A DNA stretch of 64,000 nucleotides, from contig NZ_MVHD01000002.1 in NCBI RefSeq assembly GCF_002086635.1, positions 186,001 through 250,000 of the forward strand, read 5' to 3'. Of the stretch, positions 61,543-64,000 are shown in pieces (the stretch's first letter is position 1; each line of letters starts with the position of its first letter). The DNA comes from Mycobacterium alsense (GTDB lineage Bacteria > Actinomycetota > Actinomycetes > Mycobacteriales > Mycobacteriaceae). Both the position numbers and the translations under genes were made by a program. The notes under the pieces were generated by a model. It was not told the DNA's origin and made no database searches. It worked only from the letters and a program-made list of their open reading frames with translations.

Positions 61543-63360
61543 ATGAGTCTGCACGTGGGCCGGCACGCCAAGCGCCGCGGGCGGCTGCTGGCGCTGACCG
61601 CGGCCGCGCTCGTGGCGTGCGCCGTCGCGTCCGCGACGGTGGCCGCGCCGGCGCGCGCCGACCGGAACCAATGCGCGCCTGCGGGATTGGACAGCGCCTA
61701 CGCGTTGCCGAGCGACCTCACCGCAGATTCCGGCATCGGCCAGGACGACCGGCACACAACGCCCACCGTCGAGCCGCTCAGCGCGATCGACGCCGGCGCC
61801 CTGGGGCTGGGCACGCCGGGCGTCTTGACCGTCGGCACGCTGTCCGACGCCCCGCCCAACGTCTGCATCAACCCGACCGGCAAGTTCAGCGGATTCGACA
61901 ACCAGTTGTTGCGCGCCATCGCCGACAAGCTGGGCCTGCAGGTCCGCTTCGTCGGCACCGACTTCTCCGGGCTGCTCGCCCAGGTGGCGTCGCGGCGCTT
62001 CGACGTCGGCTCGGCGTCGGTGAAGGCCACCGACGCGCGGCGGCACACCGTCGCGTTCACGAACGGCTACGACTTCGGCTACTACGCGCTCGTCGTGCCC
62101 CCCGGCTCGGCGATCCACAACTTCCGCGACCTGGCCGCCGGCCAGCGCATCGGCGTGGTCCAGGGCACCGTGGAGGAGTCGTACGTCGTCGAGGAGCTGC
62201 ACCTGCAACCCGTCAAATACCCCGACTTCGCCACCGTGTACGCCAGCCTCAAGACCCGCCAGATCGACGCGTGGGTGGCCCCCGCGGGTCAGGCGGCCAA
62301 CGCCATGCGACCCGGTGACCCGGCCGTGGTCGTCGCGAACACCTTCAGCCGCGGCGATTTCGTGGCCTATGCCGTCGCGCAGGACAACCAGCCCCTTGTC
62401 GACGCGCTGAACGCCGGCCTCGATGCCGTCATCGCCGACGGCACCTGGGCGAACCTGTACTCCCAGTGGGTGCCGCGGTCCCTGCCGCCGGGATGGAAGC
62501 CGGGTTCGCGGGCGGCCCCCGCCCCGACGCTGCCGGACTTCGCCAAGATCGCGGCGAGCCACCACCGCAAGCCGGTCGGCCCCGCCGCGCCGAGGTCGAC
62601 GCTGGCGCAGCTGCGCGACTCCTTCTTCGACTGGGACATGTACCGGCAGGCCATCCCCACGCTGTTCCGCACCGGGTTGCCCAACACGCTGATCTTGACC
62701 GGCAGCGCCTCGCTGATCGGCCTGGCGCTGGGCATGGTGCTGGCCATCGCCGGAATTTCACATTCGCGTTGGCTGCGCTGGCCGGCTCGGGTGTATACCG
62801 ACGTCTTCCGCGGCCTTCCCGAGGTGGTGATCATCCTCATCATCGGCCTGGGCGTGGGACCGTTGGTCGGCGGCCTGACGAACGGCAACCCCTACCCGCT
62901 GGGCATCGCCGCATTGGGACTGATGGCCGCCGCCTACATCGGCGAGATACTCCGCTCGGGAATCCAGAGCGTCGACGGCGGACAGCTGGAGGCGTCCCGC
63001 GCGCTGGGGTTCAGCTATCCGCAAGCGATGCGTCTGGTGGTGGTGCCCCAAGGCGTCCGCCGGGTGTTGCCCGCACTGGTCAACCAGTTCATCGCGCTGT
63101 TGAAGGCCTCTGCGCTGGTGTACTTCCTGGGGCTGATCGCCCAGCAGCGGGAGCTGTTTCAGGTGGGCCGAGACCTCAACGCCCAGACGGGCAACCTGTC
63201 GCCGCTGGTTGCCGCCGGCGTCTTCTACCTCATGCTGACCATTCCGTTGACCCACTTGGTGAACTACATCGACGCACGGCTGCGCCGCGGCCGAGCGGCG
63301 GTTGAGCCCGAACAGGACCTCGACGCGCTCGGCACGACGTTCGGCCAGGAGATGACGTGA
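61543..63360 (+). CDS. Fused substrate-binding and permease protein of an amino-acid ABC transporter
   Basis: A 605-aa fusion: a signal peptide with a twin-arginine-like start (KRRGRLLAL) cleaved near ARA/D, a solute-binding domain of about 290 residues ([39 protein letters not shown]), then a permease domain with about five membrane helices and the EAA-type loop [22 protein letters not shown]. Such fusions occur in polar amino-acid (glutamate/glutamine-type) importers. Two permease parts would pair. ATG 61543 fits. The ATPase gene overlaps by four bases (GTGA). Confidence 0.92.
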   Translation: MSLHVGRHAKRRGRLLALTAAALVACAVASATVAAPARADRNQCAPAGLDSAYALPSDLTADSGIGQDDRHTTPTVEPLSAIDAGALGLGTPGVLTVGTLSDAPPNVCINPTGKFSGFDNQLLRAIADKLGLQVRFVGTDFSGLLAQVASRRFDVGSASVKATDARRHTVAFTNGYDFGYYALVVPPGSAIHNFRDLAAGQRIGVVQGTVEESYVVEELHLQPVKYPDFATVYASLKTRQIDAWVAPAGQAANAMRPGDPAVVVANTFSRGDFVAYAVAQDNQPLVDALNAGLDAVIADGTWANLYSQWVPRSLPPGWKPGSRAAPAPTLPDFAKIAASHHRKPVGPAAPRSTLAQLRDSFFDWDMYRQAIPTLFRTGLPNTLILTGSASLIGLALGMVLAIAGISHSRWLRWPARVYTDVFRGLPEVVIILIIGLGVGPLVGGLTNGNPYPLGIAALGLMAAAYIGEILRSGIQSVDGGQLEASRALGFSYPQAMRLVVVPQGVRRVLPALVNQFIALLKASALVYFLGLIAQQRELFQVGRDLNAQTGNLSPLVAAGVFYLMLTIPLTHLVNYIDARLRRGRAAVEPEQDLDALGTTFGQEMT

Positions 63361-64000
63361 GCGCCGCAGTCACTGAACGTCTCTCAGTCTCGTTGGAAGC
63401 CAAGGCGATTCATCAGACCCTCGGCGGGACGGCGGTGCTGCGCGGCATCGACCTGGAGGTCCCGGCGGGCAGCACGACGGCCGTGGTCGGACCATCGGGC
63501 TCGGGCAAGTCGACGCTGCTGCGCACCCTGAACCGGTTACACGAGCCCGACAGCGGCGACATCCTGCTCGACGGCCGGTCGGTGTTGCGCGACGATCCCG
63601 ACCGGCTTCGCCAACGCATCGGCATGGTGTTCCAGCACTTCAATCTGTTCCCCCATCGGAGCGTGCTGGACAACGTCGCGCTGGCGCCGCGCAAGCTGCG
63701 GCGGCTCTCGGCCGAGGCGGCCAGGGAACTCGCCCTGACCCAGCTGGACCGAGTTGGTTTGAAGCACAAGGCCGGTGCCCGTCCCGGCACCCTGTCCGGC
63801 GGCCAACAGCAGCGCGTCGCGATCGCGCGCGCACTGGCCATGGCACCGCAGGTGATGTTCTTCGACGAGGCCACCTCGGCGCTGGATCCCGAAATGGTGA
63901 AGGGCATCCTGCAACTGATCGCCGACCTCGGCGCCGACGGCATGACGATGATCGTCGTGACGCACGAAATGGGCTTTGCCCGGTCGGCATCCGACACCGT
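63357..64000 (+). CDS. ABC transporter ATP-binding protein, cut by the right window edge
   Basis: The N-terminal 214 codons of a polar-amino-acid-type ATPase: Walker [11 protein letters not shown]-loop FQHFNLFPH, signature [15 protein letters not shown], Walker [13 protein letters not shown] and H-loop VTHEMGFA. It starts with GTG 63357 inside the TGA overlap with the transporter fusion gene. Only the C-terminal 30 or so residues are likely missing. It drives amino-acid uptake with the upstream protein. Confidence 0.95.
   Translation, partial: MSAAVTERLSVSLEAKAIHQTLGGTAVLRGIDLEVPAGSTTAVVGPSGSGKSTLLRTLNRLHEPDSGDILLDGRSVLRDDPDRLRQRIGMVFQHFNLFPHRSVLDNVALAPRKLRRLSAEAARELALTQLDRVGLKHKAGARPGTLSGGQQQRVAIARALAMAPQVMFFDEATSALDPEMVKGILQLIADLGADGMTMIVVTHEMGFARSASDT

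Noticed and set aside
1-64000. Search for tRNA, rRNA, CRISPR arrays, transposases and phage genes
   Set aside because: None were recognised by eye; a tRNA or repeat scan could still find a small one, but nothing visible supports a call.

Overview
The window is high-GC actinobacterial DNA and reads as a chromosomal segment of a Mycobacterium, most likely a non-tuberculous species. The evidence is the run ino1, ponA1, rpsF-ssb-rpsR-rplI and dnaB with their small neighbours, in the order I recall for M. tuberculosis Rv0043c-Rv0058 and inverted here. A mycolic-acid-type cyclopropane synthase, a WS/DGAT acyltransferase, an Eis-like acetyltransferase, many F420-type luciferase-like oxidoreductases and many acyl-CoA dehydrogenases support this. 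Species identity is inference. I found no rRNA, tRNA, CRISPR or insertion sequence; the only mobile element is an intein in dnaB.

Layout. Positions 1-10700 hold a Rieske oxygenase/amidohydrolase operon, an aldehyde dehydrogenase, an orphan PrrB-like kinase, a TetR/acyl-CoA dehydrogenase pair, a TetR/SDR divergent pair on a 16-bp palindrome, an Eis-like GNAT and an FAD oxidoreductase. Positions 10749-14899 form a compact module: a MarR regulator, a cytochrome P450, two tandem spirocyclase-AveC-like membrane proteins and a small membrane protein, with a recurring GTGAAG-N4-CTTCAC-type operator in front of the P450 and each AveC gene. Positions 14988-25206 carry small regulators and stress or lipid genes (PadR, hemerythrin, cyclopropane synthase, WS/DGAT, anti-sigma ATPase, Ddn-like protein, diguanylate cyclase).

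Positions 25298-32887 hold a D-2-hydroxyacid dehydrogenase, a three-gene operon (ferritin-like diiron protein, ferredoxin, ferredoxin reductase), a second diguanylate cyclase and a phospholipase D-type protein. Positions 32914-39059 are a beta-oxidation-type cluster: three acyl-CoA dehydrogenases in one operon facing an APH-like kinase that overlaps a fourth acyl-CoA dehydrogenase, an arrangement resembling a split ACAD10/11 (LvaA/LvaC-type) 4-hydroxyacyl-CoA pathway.

From 39527 on is the conserved replication, ribosome and cell-wall block: intein-bearing dnaB, rplI, rpsR, ssb, rpsF, a DJ-1-like protein, a GT87-like membrane transferase, ponA1, two small conserved genes, PadR and ino1. An accessory four-gene operon (LLM oxidoreductase, sulfotransferase, TIM-barrel isomerase, DUF1214-like protein) interrupts it after ino1. 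Then come the Rv0045c-like hydrolase, TetR/epimerase, Rv0044c-like LLM protein, Rv0043c-like GntR and an amino-acid ABC transporter that runs off the right edge.

Most plausible systems for follow-up: the MarR/P450/AveC regulon, the diiron protein-ferredoxin-reductase operon, the kinase/acyl-CoA dehydrogenase pair, and the sulfotransferase operon.
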